Below are positions 50,152 through 58,489 of a DNA stretch of 64,000 nucleotides, one piece after another. Location: contig JANQQL010000033.1 in assembly GCA_028289345.1 (NCBI GenBank), positions 868,001 to 932,000 on the forward strand. Reading direction: 5' to 3'. The notes beneath the pieces are model-generated. The model searched no databases. It saw nothing but the letters and a program-made list of their open reading frames with translations, and was not told the DNA's origin. The stretch's first letter is position 1, and every line of letters begins with the position of its first letter. Both the position numbers and the translations under genes were made by a program. Origin of the DNA: Planctomycetota bacterium (GTDB taxonomy: Bacteria; Planctomycetota; B15-G4; SIAN01).

Positions 50152-51271
50152 AACGTTGGTCCAACCAGCGCTTCCAGTACCAGACCCAACCTCCGGCCAC
50201 GCACCAGGCACCGCGCGCTGCCACCGCGTGACGGCGGCCCGTGGACACGATGCTCAGGAAGTGACGCTGGGGCACCTTCGAATGCAACGGTTGCCCGGCA
50301 GCGAAACGGCGCAGGTTCTGCTCCAACAGTGGGCCTTGTCGCACGGCGAAGACTCCGGCTTTCTCGCAAGGGTGATCCACCACACTGGCGACGTCTCCCG
50401 CCGCGAACACTTGCGGATGGGAACAGGATTGGAGGGACTGCGTGACTCGCACGAACCCACCCTCGTCCAAGTCGAGACCCGAGTCGACGAGCCACGGCGC
50501 CGCGCCGGCCTCGGTGGCCCACAACACCTCATCGGCTTCGAACTCTTCGGCGGTCGCACAGACGACCTTTCGGTTGTGCACCTCTTGCACTCGCGCCTCT
50601 CGGTGAACCGTAATGCCCCGCCGTTCGAGAATGCCCTCCACCAGTCGGCGCATTTTCGGCGGATGGGTCGGAAGGATTTCTGGAGTCGCGCTGAACAATC
50701 GAAAGTGCAACGTTTCGTCCGCGTGACCGAGGGCACGCCAGCGCTGCGCCAGGGAATGCTGCATCGACAAGACCATTTCGACACCGGAGGCTCCCGCGCC
50801 GACCACGGCCAGAGTCATTGCTCCCCGGTGACGTTGCACTCGTTCCAAAAGTTGCTGCCAACGCTCGGCAAGACGCGCAATCGGCTTCACCGCCACCGCA
50901 TGGTCGGTCGCTCCCACCGCGGAAAGCCGCGGCGTGGAACCGGTGTTGAGGGACAACAAATCGTAAGGGACCACCCGATCGTCACGGGTTCGCAGCTCCC
51001 GGCGCTCGGTGTCGAGGCCAATCACCTCGTCATGAATCCACCGGGCATGGGCATGACGAGCGAGGGGAACAAGGTCGATGTGCACTTCTTCCAGCGAGTA
51101 GTGCCCCGCGATGTATCCGGGGATCATTCCCGAATAGGGCGTGAGCACGTCCTTTCCGACCAGAGTCACCTCCCAGCCGGAAAGCACCCGCGCCAGTCGC
51201 TTCAACACGCAGACGTGGGCGTGGCCCCCTCCCACCAGAACCAGCTGGCGCCGCGCCGCCGACACGTTCAA
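50123..51271 (-). CDS. SelD-associated-type FAD/NAD(P) oxidoreductase (stand-alone)
   Basis: A 382-residue pyridine-nucleotide-disulfide oxidoreductase-fold protein. The FAD-binding start LVLVGGGHAHVCVLKRL, then TPYSGMIPGYIAGHYS, a central NAD(P) site (LAVVGAGASGVEMVLSM), and FAAGDVAS near the end are present. This set is characteristic of the domain that in many bacteria is fused to the N-terminus of selenide water dikinase. Here it ends without the SelD part. The reaction is unknown; type II NADH dehydrogenases are distant relatives. TTG 51271 is the assumed start, with GTG 51265 as an alternative. It lies 33 bp after the MBL-fold gene on the same strand. Confidence 0.78.
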   Translation of the reverse strand: MNVSAARRQLVLVGGGHAHVCVLKRLARVLSGWEVTLVGKDVLTPYSGMIPGYIAGHYSLEEVHIDLVPLARHAHARWIHDEVIGLDTERRELRTRDDRVVPYDLLSLNTGSTPRLSAVGATDHAVAVKPIARLAERWQQLLERVQRHRGAMTLAVVGAGASGVEMVLSMQHSLAQRWRALGHADETLHFRLFSATPEILPTHPPKMRRLVEGILERRGITVHREARVQEVHNRKVVCATAEEFEADEVLWATEAGAAPWLVDSGLDLDEGGFVRVTQSLQSCSHPQVFAAGDVASVVDHPCEKAGVFAVRQGPLLEQNLRRFAAGQPLHSKVPQRHFLSIVSTGRRHAVAARGAWCVAGGWVWYWKRWLDQRFMNRFRFSG

Positions 51272-51304
51272 AAACGGGCCAGGAGACTCAACCCGCCCGA
51301 CCGC

Positions 51305-52222
51305 TCACCCATCGGCCGAGGACGAGGAAGTGACGGTGCGCGACTCGAGACACTCTTCGAACACCACCACTCCCGGGTGGGTCTTCTCCAGCAGGGCCTT
51401 CACACTTGTGAGTTCCTTGGGCGGCACGTGGATCGCCACGTACACGCCAGCGTTGACGTGCTCGGCAAGGAAGTCCGCTTGGCCAGGGTTCAGGAAGTAC
51501 CAATAGGGCACGAGGGCGACGTCGATCTTTCCGTTGGCTAGATCGTAGGGCTGATAGTTTCCGGCCGACCCTTCGGCGTCGCCGACGTGCAGCACTCGGA
51601 TTCCCCCAAGTTCGACGACCTGACCGAGGTTTTCCAGATCGTGTCCGGGGCGACCCGAGTGGCGGAGACGGAAGGCCTTCACCGGGATTCCATCCACGGC
51701 CTCGAACGTTTCCGTTTCGCCAACTTCGACGTCGAACTCGGTCAACCGATCTTCCAAGGACTCGGCCGAACCTTCGATGTTGGCCAGAGTCCCTAACACG
51801 CGGGGGGACGCGCCCAGTACGAGGTCCTCTCGGGCGGCCAAGTACTCGCTCGCCCAGGGAGCTTGAAAATGATCGCCGTGAGCATGACTGACCAATGCCA
51901 GGCGCACGTCGTCGAACGGAGACTCCCCGCTCAACATCTGTTGACGCACTTCGGCGGGAACCGCGGAATAACTCGAGTAGGGCCGCGCCAACATCCCGTC
52001 GATCAGCACGCCGCCATCGGCGGAGCGAATCAGGAAACCGGAGTTGGCCAAGTAGGTCAGCTCCACCCCTTCGTCCGGGACGGACATTGACGGAGTGCCG
52101 GCATCGGAAAGGTCGAGAGTCGGCAAGAACGGCAACACGGGGTTCGGCGCCCCGCGCAGAAAGGTTCCCAGCACGACCATTGCTCCCACCACGATGCCAG
52201 GAGAAGTCTTTCGAGAGATCAA
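51305..52222 (-). CDS. Exported MBL-fold metallo-hydrolase (UlaG-like)
   Basis: A 305-residue metallo-beta-lactamase-fold hydrolase. The N-terminus (GIVVGAMVVLGTFLRGAP) is a signal peptide or anchor. The zinc-binding HxHxDH motif is LVSHAHGDH, and further ligands are in LRHSGRPGHDLENLG, VLHVGDAEG and VAIHVPP. ANSGFLIRSADGGVLIDGM matches the UlaG/RomA-type subgroup. The substrate is unknown. TTG 52222 is preceded by AGGAAGGAACG. It is the upstream partner of the flavoprotein gene. Confidence 0.8.
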   Translation of the reverse strand: MISRKTSPGIVVGAMVVLGTFLRGAPNPVLPFLPTLDLSDAGTPSMSVPDEGVELTYLANSGFLIRSADGGVLIDGMLARPYSSYSAVPAEVRQQMLSGESPFDDVRLALVSHAHGDHFQAPWASEYLAAREDLVLGASPRVLGTLANIEGSAESLEDRLTEFDVEVGETETFEAVDGIPVKAFRLRHSGRPGHDLENLGQVVELGGIRVLHVGDAEGSAGNYQPYDLANGKIDVALVPYWYFLNPGQADFLAEHVNAGVYVAIHVPPKELTSVKALLEKTHPGVVVFEECLESRTVTSSSSADG

Positions 52223-52688
52223 CCCACCGTTCCTTCCTCACCAGGCCGATCGGACCCGGTGACCGAAAAAGGCGCCGGAGACTGCGGCGCGATCAAGCTT
52301 TGTCCGACGGTCGGGATTGTACTCACCGAGTCTCGGATAGGGCCCGTCCTTCAACGAAGCGTGCCCCCTCGAAGGATGCCGAAGCCGGGGCCGGGAACTC
52401 ACGGATTCCGAACTGTCGATTGCCGAACAGGCCGGTCGCGAGAAAAGGGCCGACCTCCCAAATCGCTCGTTCGAGCCATCGGGGAGGTCGGCGGGATTCT
52501 CTGTTCCTGGTCGCAGCCCTCGTCGGAACCGACTTCGAACTCTGCTCCCGGTTCCGGCAAAGGCCGCCATCTTGGTGGAGCGGCTGGGAGACCCGACCCG
52601 CATCCGTGACGGTTGAATGGCGAGTTGCTGGTTCAAGTCACGAGAGACACCTCGCCGTCTCCCCGCATCGCTCTCCGTCGAACCGGAC
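52223..52688. other. 466-bp gene-free region
   Basis: This lies between the start of the MBL gene and the end of the LolA-like gene, both on the minus strand. Besides the terminator hairpin at 52449-52492 I see no gene or repeat. It should contain the promoter of the MBL-flavoprotein pair. Confidence 0.45.
52449..52492 (-). terminator. Probable intrinsic terminator, minus strand
   Basis: An 11-bp perfect stem (GCCGACCTCCC / GGGAGGTCGGC) with a 22-base loop is followed on the minus strand by CCTTTTCT. It lies about 200 bp after the LolA/GyrI-like gene. The long loop and short T-run make it a moderate candidate. Confidence 0.55.
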
Positions 52689-53924
52689 TCACTCCTTGAC
52701 CGGCCAAAGCACCTGGGTCTTCCAGTTGGAAGGGTTCGGCTCGATGCCCGGGTCGGTCCAATAGATTTCCCACTGCCCACCGCGCGCCTCGTAGTCCTCG
52801 CCTTCCATCCATTGCTTCAGCAGGTCGTAGGTGCTTGCCAGGGTGTGGTAAGAGCCGTGATGCCATGTGGTGGCCACCTTGCCACCGGGCAGCGTCGAGG
52901 ATTTCACTCGCTCGCCGGACGGAATGGCGTCCTTGACCGGGATCCCGGCTTCCAACTCCACATAGTCCCCGTCGAACTTGTGAAAGCGGGTGAACGGGGG
53001 TCCGGTCGGCACGATGCCGTTGGCGTTCAGGTGACCCAGCACTTCGGGCAACACCATGGCGAGAGTTTTGCTCAACTCGTCGGCCCGAGCGCGAGTGCGA
53101 ACCGATGCCACGTGTTGCTGGGCCACGGTTTGGATCTGACATTTGCCGGCACCCGCGACTCGAGGATTGGTGCCCCCCTCTTTCATTGCCTTGGCGACCT
53201 CGGCAGTGGGAGCCACCTCGTCTTCGCGGAGTTCCGGGTTGAGTTCAATCTTGGTGTACTGGTAGGTCATGGCGACCGTGCCGATCTCCAGGATTCGCTG
53301 GTGGGGAAACAACAGTCCCTCGACCGGCTTCCAGTCCCGGAAGTCAAACCGCATCGGCAGCGGGCCACCGGCCGGGTTGGGAAACATCACTTCCACCCGA
53401 GACACGACGAACTGGTCCGCATCCACGTACCAGATGTCCGGGTCGCCCTCGTCGGCCATCATCTCCAACCGCAGATGCTCACGACCGCCGATCTCTTCTC
53501 GTCCCGTGGTCCGCGCACTGGTGTAAATCTGCTTCCACGGCGTCCGTTTTTGAAACGCATAGAAGCGCTGGACGGCGGCCTGGTCAGGTCCATCCTTCAC
53601 CGTGACTCCCAGCGCCGGGTCCGTGGACCAACTTCGGGTGCCATCCGTGCCCTGAGTTTGGGTTCCGTGGGCACCGGCATCGATGTCCATGCGAGCACGC
53701 TTGCCCATCCACTTCTCGACGAACGTGATTTCGGGAGACCCTTCGACATCCAGGTGTCCCGACATGCGAAGCGAGCGCATTTCTCGACGCGCTTCTTCGG
53801 AACCCGCCGTGGCCTCCACTTTCTCCAGCACCTGGGCTGCAGACGGCAACTCCTCTGCTCCTCGCGCCAGGTTCGACGCCAGCATGGCAGTGAGCCCCAC
53901 ACCGAACTGAACCAACCGACTCAT
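52689..53924 (-). CDS. Exported LolA-like / GyrI-like effector-binding fusion
   Basis: A 411-residue exported protein (signal peptide ends NLARGA). Residues about 25-240 look like a LolA/outer-membrane lipoprotein-sorting fold (LRMSGHLDVEG, YVDADQFVVSRVEV, LPMRFDFRDWKPVEGLLFPH). From about 255 to the end it resembles the GyrI/AraC effector-binding domain: VAQQHVASVRTRARADEL, GPPFTRFHKFDGDYVELEAGIPV, PGGKVATTWHHGSYHTLASTYDLLKQW. GyrI-like domains normally bind small molecules in the cytoplasm, so one behind a signal peptide is unexpected. ATG 53924 has AAGGAG six bases upstream. Confidence 0.75.
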   Translation of the reverse strand: MSRLVQFGVGLTAMLASNLARGAEELPSAAQVLEKVEATAGSEEARREMRSLRMSGHLDVEGSPEITFVEKWMGKRARMDIDAGAHGTQTQGTDGTRSWSTDPALGVTVKDGPDQAAVQRFYAFQKRTPWKQIYTSARTTGREEIGGREHLRLEMMADEGDPDIWYVDADQFVVSRVEVMFPNPAGGPLPMRFDFRDWKPVEGLLFPHQRILEIGTVAMTYQYTKIELNPELREDEVAPTAEVAKAMKEGGTNPRVAGAGKCQIQTVAQQHVASVRTRARADELSKTLAMVLPEVLGHLNANGIVPTGPPFTRFHKFDGDYVELEAGIPVKDAIPSGERVKSSTLPGGKVATTWHHGSYHTLASTYDLLKQWMEGEDYEARGGQWEIYWTDPGIEPNPSNWKTQVLWPVKE

Positions 53925-53942
53925 GACGTTCTCCTTGGTGGA

Positions 53943-53960
53943 GAGCACCCAGGGGTGCTC
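53943..53960. promoter_or_regulatory. Perfect 8-bp-arm palindrome between divergent genes
   Basis: GAGCACCC-AG-GGGTGCTC lies 19 bp upstream of the LolA/GyrI-like start and about 100 bp before the sigma-factor start. Position and symmetry suggest an operator, but it could equally be a hairpin in the LolA-like mRNA leader. Confidence 0.4.
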
Positions 53961-54057
53961 CGCAGTTTCCGCTATCATCCGTCCTACGATTTCCGGGCAC
54001 TGGGCCCCTTACGGAATCCTGCGGTCACTTCATCGCAGGAAATCGATTTCTTCCGCC

Positions 54058-54786
54058 ATGAACGCTGGTTCTCCCCTGTCTTCTTTCCCCAGCACCTGTT
54101 GGTCCCTGGTGCGGGCCGGGGCTTCCCCAGGCGAGACTTGCGCCTCGGGAGCGTTGGATGACTTGGCACGCGCCTATTGGCAACCGGTGCAGGCCTACCT
54201 GAGAGCCGACCTGGACATCGCGGCCCAGGACGCGGAGGACCTGACCCAGGACTTCTTCGCCTGGGTCTTGGAGAGCGGCTTCCTGCAGCGCGCCCACCCC
54301 TCCCGGGGCACCTTTCGAAGTTTCGTCAAGCACTCCTTGCGCAACTACGTCACCGATCAGTTCCGGAAGAAAGGAGCCTGGAAGCGCGGCGGGCGCGAGA
54401 AGATCGAATCGTTGCACGGCTCCCAGGAAAACCCGAGCCCCCCTCCGAGCGACTCCTCTCCTTCGCCGGCGGAGATCCTCGATCAGGCTTGGCGTGCGGA
54501 GCTGATCGAACAAGCCCTTGACCGAACCCGAGAGGAGCTTGAGCAAACCGACCGCACCGTGGTCTTCGACGTCTTCCAGAAGTACTTCCTGGAACCGGCC
54601 ACCGACGTTGACTACCAGGCAATCGCCACGGAACAGAACATCACCAAGACCGACGTTTCCAACTACTTGATGCGCGCCAAGCGTCTTTTTCGAACCAAGC
54701 TGCGCGGGCTGGTCCAGGAAACCGTCACCGGCCCTGCAGACTTGCAGGAAGAGTTGACCTGGTTGTTCGGAAGCACGGCTTCATGA
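54058..54786 (+). CDS. ECF-type RNA polymerase sigma factor
   Basis: A 242-residue sigma-70-family protein of the planctomycete kinase-linked type. Region 2 reads LARAYWQPVQAYLRADLDIAAQDAEDLTQDFFAWVLESGFL, with the usual DAEDLTQDFF core. RGTFRSFVKHSLRNYVTDQFRK covers region 2.4. Region 4 is atypical (VFQKYFLEPATDVDYQAIATEQNITKTDVSNYLMRAKRLFRTKL) but keeps a helix-turn-helix. It is probably controlled by the kinase encoded next, whose ATG overlaps its TGA. ATG 54058 is chosen; the open frame further upstream belongs to the divergent promoter region. Confidence 0.85.
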   Translation: MNAGSPLSSFPSTCWSLVRAGASPGETCASGALDDLARAYWQPVQAYLRADLDIAAQDAEDLTQDFFAWVLESGFLQRAHPSRGTFRSFVKHSLRNYVTDQFRKKGAWKRGGREKIESLHGSQENPSPPPSDSSPSPAEILDQAWRAELIEQALDRTREELEQTDRTVVFDVFQKYFLEPATDVDYQAIATEQNITKTDVSNYLMRAKRLFRTKLRGLVQETVTGPADLQEELTWLFGSTAS

Positions 54787-57338
54787 CCGACCGCCTGCCG
54801 GACCATGCCTTGCGAAAACTTCTGGACGACGCGCGTCCTTTGCTCGACGAGGAGTCCGCGGGCGACCATCGAATCGGCAAATACCGATTGATTCGCGAGA
54901 TCGGTCGCGGCGGGATGGGGGTGGTCTGGGAAGCGGAAGACACGGAGCTGGAGCGTCGGGTGGCGCTCAAGCTGCTTTCCGCACCCTTCGACGAAGAAGC
55001 TCGCAGACGTTTCTTGCGCGAAGCAAGGTCCGCAGCTCGCCTGAGTCATCCGCACATCGCTGCGGTTTATGAGGCCGACGAACAGAGGTTGGCCATGCAG
55101 CTGGTCGACGGAGTTCCCTTGTCTCGCTACCCCCGAGGGGACTGGAAAGAGACCGCGGGGTTCTTGCGCGATGCAGCACTGGCGGCACACCACGCCCACC
55201 AGCGAGGAATCATTCACCGAGATCTCAAGCCGGCGAACCTGATGGTCCATGACGCCGGAATCGTGGTGACCGACTTCGGGCTGGCCAAAGAAATCTCCCT
55301 GGATTCATCGCTGTCCGTGTCGGGACGGATCTTGGGGACCCCGGCCTTCATGGCTCCCGAACAGGCCGACGGTCGCGTCCAGGACACCGATCCACGCACC
55401 GATGTCTACGGACTCGGGGCCACTCTTTACGAGCGGCTAGCCGGGCGACCTCCGTTCGCCGACCAAGACGTCTACCGACTGTTGCGCAAAGTCATGGAAG
55501 ACGATCCGCCCCTCGCTTGCCAGGTTCAGTCCGAGGTCCCTCGAGACCTTGCCATCATTGCCGCGCGCTGCCTCGCCAAGGAACCGGAACGGCGCTACGC
55601 CACCGCCGAAGATCTGGCACGGGATCTGGACCGGTTCCTCGCCGGCGAACCGATCCTGGCTCGAGCGCCGTCGCTGCGCTATCGACTGGGCAAGTTCCTG
55701 GTGCGACGACGAGCGGTGGTCACCGTGGCAAGCCTCGGGGTGGTCGGAATCGCCATTTCGTTGCTGGTCCTGGGGGCTCAGCAACGCGCGGCTCGGGGTG
55801 CGATGCGGCTTTCCGAGTCCATTCACGCCATTGTCACCGACGCCGAACAATTGGACTCCCGCGGCCAGAACGAGGAAGCCCGCGAACTACGGACCGCCGG
55901 GATTCAGCAATGCCGAGAGTATCTGAACAAGCATGATGTCGCCGAGGTGCACTACTTCCTCGGACGGTTGCTGCGATCCCAGAACCTGCACGACGAGGCC
56001 CGCGCGGAACTCGACTTGGCCCTCCATCGCGATCCGGAGCTGATTCAGGCGCGTCTCGAGCGGGGGCTGCTGATGGCGGATCAACTCGCCTCGGAGGAAC
56101 GTGGGCAAGCCTTGGAGGGATCTCCCCCATCAACGCCCGACCTCGACGCCTGGAAGCAACTTGCTTTGGCCGATTTGGAGGCCGCCGCTGCGGAGACCTC
56201 TCCGGTCCTGCGCACGACCAGTCGCCTGCATGCGGAAGCGGAAGTGGCTCGCTTGCGCGGCGAGTCTCCGCGGGCACGCAAGCTGCTTGATCGGATCCGA
56301 GACATCGACCCGGCGCATCCCGGAGCGATGCTGGCGCGCTCTCGACTCGAATTGTCCGAAGGCAATTCCGACGCTGCTTGGCACGCCGCGATGAGCGCGC
56401 TGGACTTGTACCGCGGGTTTGGTCCTGCGTACTTGGCGCAAAGTGGATCCTCGGAAAAGCCCAGTGTTTCTGGCCAAGGCTCCGATTCCCTGCCGGGTCT
56501 CGGGAGCCCGGAGTCCGATGCCGCCGAACCACTCCCGGTGACCGAAGCGCGACTGCTGATCGAAGACGTCGAAGGCGCCCTGGCCGACTTCGATCAAGCC
56601 CTGGCGGACAACCCGAACGACGCGATGGCATACGGCACCCGTGGTTTGGTGCATGCCCGTCGCGCGGCTCGACTCGGGGACGGAAACACTCGGGAGGAAG
56701 CTCTGCAGGCTTGGCAACGGGCCATCGAGGACTACGACGCCGCGTTGACGCTGCAACCACACCTGTCCGGCGCGCTCAACAATCGTGGGGTGTGTCACGC
56801 CGAACGAGAGCGACTGTTCCTGGAGCTCGGCCGAGTGGAAGAAGCCACCCGGGAGCGCCAAGCGGCGGGGCAGGATTTCACCACCGCCATCCAACAGGCA
56901 CCGCGCTTCGCCCTCGCATTACTGAACCGTGGCCAGCAGCGGCGCCGCAGCGCCGAAGCGGCGGGCGCGGCGGTGCGCTCGGAAGAAGCCTGGGAGTGGA
57001 CCGGCCTTGCGCTGCAGGATTTGGAGGATGCCGGACAGCTGCGATCCAACGACGAGGAAATCGCCGTGGCCCAGGCTCTGGTCTACCGGCTGCGCGCCCG
57101 TCTGACCGAGGCTCGCGGGGTGGTCGGCCACGAATGGTGGGACCGGTGCGAGGAGAGCCTTCATGGGGCGGTCCGTCTGAAACCGGACAGTGCCCGGGCG
57201 GTGGGCCATCTTGCCCTGGTTCTCCTGGAGCAAGGGGATTCCCAAGGACGACAACTCTTGGAGCAAGCGTTGAACCTGTTTCCCGCCCCCCGCTTCCGCC
57301 GGGTGCTGGAAGCAAAGCGAGAAACGAGCGCTCCATGA
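54783..57338 (+). CDS. Transmembrane Ser/Thr protein kinase with TPR region
   Basis: An 851-residue PknB-type kinase. Gly-rich loop IGRGGMGVVWE at 40-50, catalytic Lys63 (VALKLL), HRDLKPANLM at 145-154, DFG at 164-166 and GTPAFMAPEQ are all intact. A single membrane helix lies at about 311-331 after a basic RRR. The remaining 500 residues are TPR-like helices (EVHYFLGRLLRSQNLHDEARAELDLALHRDPELIQARLERG). Orientation by the positive-inside rule puts the kinase inside and the TPRs outside. It starts within the stop of the sigma-factor gene (ATGA), so the two should be made together; phosphorylation of the sigma factor is the likely link. Confidence 0.92.
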   Translation: MTDRLPDHALRKLLDDARPLLDEESAGDHRIGKYRLIREIGRGGMGVVWEAEDTELERRVALKLLSAPFDEEARRRFLREARSAARLSHPHIAAVYEADEQRLAMQLVDGVPLSRYPRGDWKETAGFLRDAALAAHHAHQRGIIHRDLKPANLMVHDAGIVVTDFGLAKEISLDSSLSVSGRILGTPAFMAPEQADGRVQDTDPRTDVYGLGATLYERLAGRPPFADQDVYRLLRKVMEDDPPLACQVQSEVPRDLAIIAARCLAKEPERRYATAEDLARDLDRFLAGEPILARAPSLRYRLGKFLVRRRAVVTVASLGVVGIAISLLVLGAQQRAARGAMRLSESIHAIVTDAEQLDSRGQNEEARELRTAGIQQCREYLNKHDVAEVHYFLGRLLRSQNLHDEARAELDLALHRDPELIQARLERGLLMADQLASEERGQALEGSPPSTPDLDAWKQLALADLEAAAAETSPVLRTTSRLHAEAEVARLRGESPRARKLLDRIRDIDPAHPGAMLARSRLELSEGNSDAAWHAAMSALDLYRGFGPAYLAQSGSSEKPSVSGQGSDSLPGLGSPESDAAEPLPVTEARLLIEDVEGALADFDQALADNPNDAMAYGTRGLVHARRAARLGDGNTREEALQAWQRAIEDYDAALTLQPHLSGALNNRGVCHAERERLFLELGRVEEATRERQAAGQDFTTAIQQAPRFALALLNRGQQRRRSAEAAGAAVRSEEAWEWTGLALQDLEDAGQLRSNDEEIAVAQALVYRLRARLTEARGVVGHEWWDRCEESLHGAVRLKPDSARAVGHLALVLLEQGDSQGRQLLEQALNLFPAPRFRRVLEAKRETSAP

Positions 57339-58489
57339 AATGGAAGTTTCGAGTGTTCTGGATGGCACTCGCTGCCGTTCTGTTCTTCGTGCCTCGACTC
57401 TTGGGAGACGACCCGGCGCGCGTCGAGTGGCTCGACCAGCACTGGTGGGGCAACGACGTTTCGCGGATCCTCTCGGCCCTGTCCGGCAAGGCTCCGTTTT
57501 CCGTGGCTGAATTGCTGGTCGGACTGTTCGCCTTGCGGCAACTTTGGGGAGTCGTCTCGGGCCTGCGCCAACGAATGCGGCAAGCGCTCACGACCAAAGC
57601 GCTGATCGCCCATGGAGCGCTCCGGCTCGGCTACGACTTGGCCTGGGTCAGCTTGGTTTTCACCCTGCTCTGGGGATTCCGTTACTCCTTTCCCCCTGTG
57701 CAAGAACGACTGCAATGGCCGGCCCTCGGCGAGGTGACCGTCGAGGAAGTCGAATCCTTGGCTCGCGAACTCGTTCAGCATGGCAATGACCTCTACCAGG
57801 AGATCCATGGCAACGAAGACGTGGGAGCTGCCACCACCTTTCCCATCCAAGACCAGCTTTCCCTGGACCTGCGCAACGCGTGGGACCGATTGCGACAGTC
57901 TCTGGACCTTCCCATCGCTCCCGAGCGATTCGGAGACCCGAAGACTGTGTGGATGACTCCGGTGTTGGAACAAGTCGGGATCGGCGGCTTCTATTTTCCA
58001 TGGACCGGAGAAGCCAACTTGCGCCGAGGGCTGCCGGGGATCGAGCAGGCGCGAATGATCGCCCACGAGATGGCTCACCAAAGGGGCGTGGCCCGAGAGT
58101 CCGAGGCCAACTTCTGGGCGGTTCTCATGACCACCAGGAGTCGCGACCTCGGCGCCCAGTACTCGGGGACCCTGTTCGCTCAAAACCAGATGCTGAGTAC
58201 CCTGGCAAAAGCGGACCGGCCTCTGGCAGAGGAGCTTGCTTCCCAGCGGCTACCCGGCGTGCAGCGGGATCTCACCGATGCTCGCAACTACTGGCAGTCC
58301 TTCGAAGGCGTGGGAACTCGTGTCGGACACTCGGTGAACCACGCCTACTTGAGGAGCAACCAGGTCGAGGGAGGCATCGCCAACTACTCCATGAGCGTCC
58401 AGCTCTTGCTGCTCTACGCGCGTCTCCAAGGAGGAACTCTGCTGGCTCATCGGCTCGAAGCAGCGCCGTCGAGGGACGCCCCTCCGTGA
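57335..58489 (+). CDS. DUF3810-like membrane protein with HExxH motif
   Basis: A 384-residue protein with N-terminal membrane helices (about 7-23, 58-76, 100-118) followed by a soluble domain containing IAHEMAHQRGVARESEANF, with His244, Glu245, His248 and a downstream Glu. This is the pattern of DUF3810 putative zinc metallopeptidases. Its substrate is unknown; a membrane-tethered protease beside a sigma factor and kinase could work in signal relay, but this is inference. ATGA overlaps join it to the kinase gene upstream, and GTGA to the SGNH gene downstream. Confidence 0.8.
   Translation: MKWKFRVFWMALAAVLFFVPRLLGDDPARVEWLDQHWWGNDVSRILSALSGKAPFSVAELLVGLFALRQLWGVVSGLRQRMRQALTTKALIAHGALRLGYDLAWVSLVFTLLWGFRYSFPPVQERLQWPALGEVTVEEVESLARELVQHGNDLYQEIHGNEDVGAATTFPIQDQLSLDLRNAWDRLRQSLDLPIAPERFGDPKTVWMTPVLEQVGIGGFYFPWTGEANLRRGLPGIEQARMIAHEMAHQRGVARESEANFWAVLMTTRSRDLGAQYSGTLFAQNQMLSTLAKADRPLAEELASQRLPGVQRDLTDARNYWQSFEGVGTRVGHSVNHAYLRSNQVEGGIANYSMSVQLLLLYARLQGGTLLAHRLEAAPSRDAPP

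Noticed and set aside
50027..51541. 504-codon plus-strand frame across the flavoprotein gene
   Set aside because: It covers parts of three genes on both strands and has no recognisable domain.
52617..54161. 514-codon plus-strand frame opposite the LolA/GyrI-like gene
   Set aside because: It overlaps a terminator and an entire opposite-strand gene with a signal peptide and SD; no motif is seen in it.
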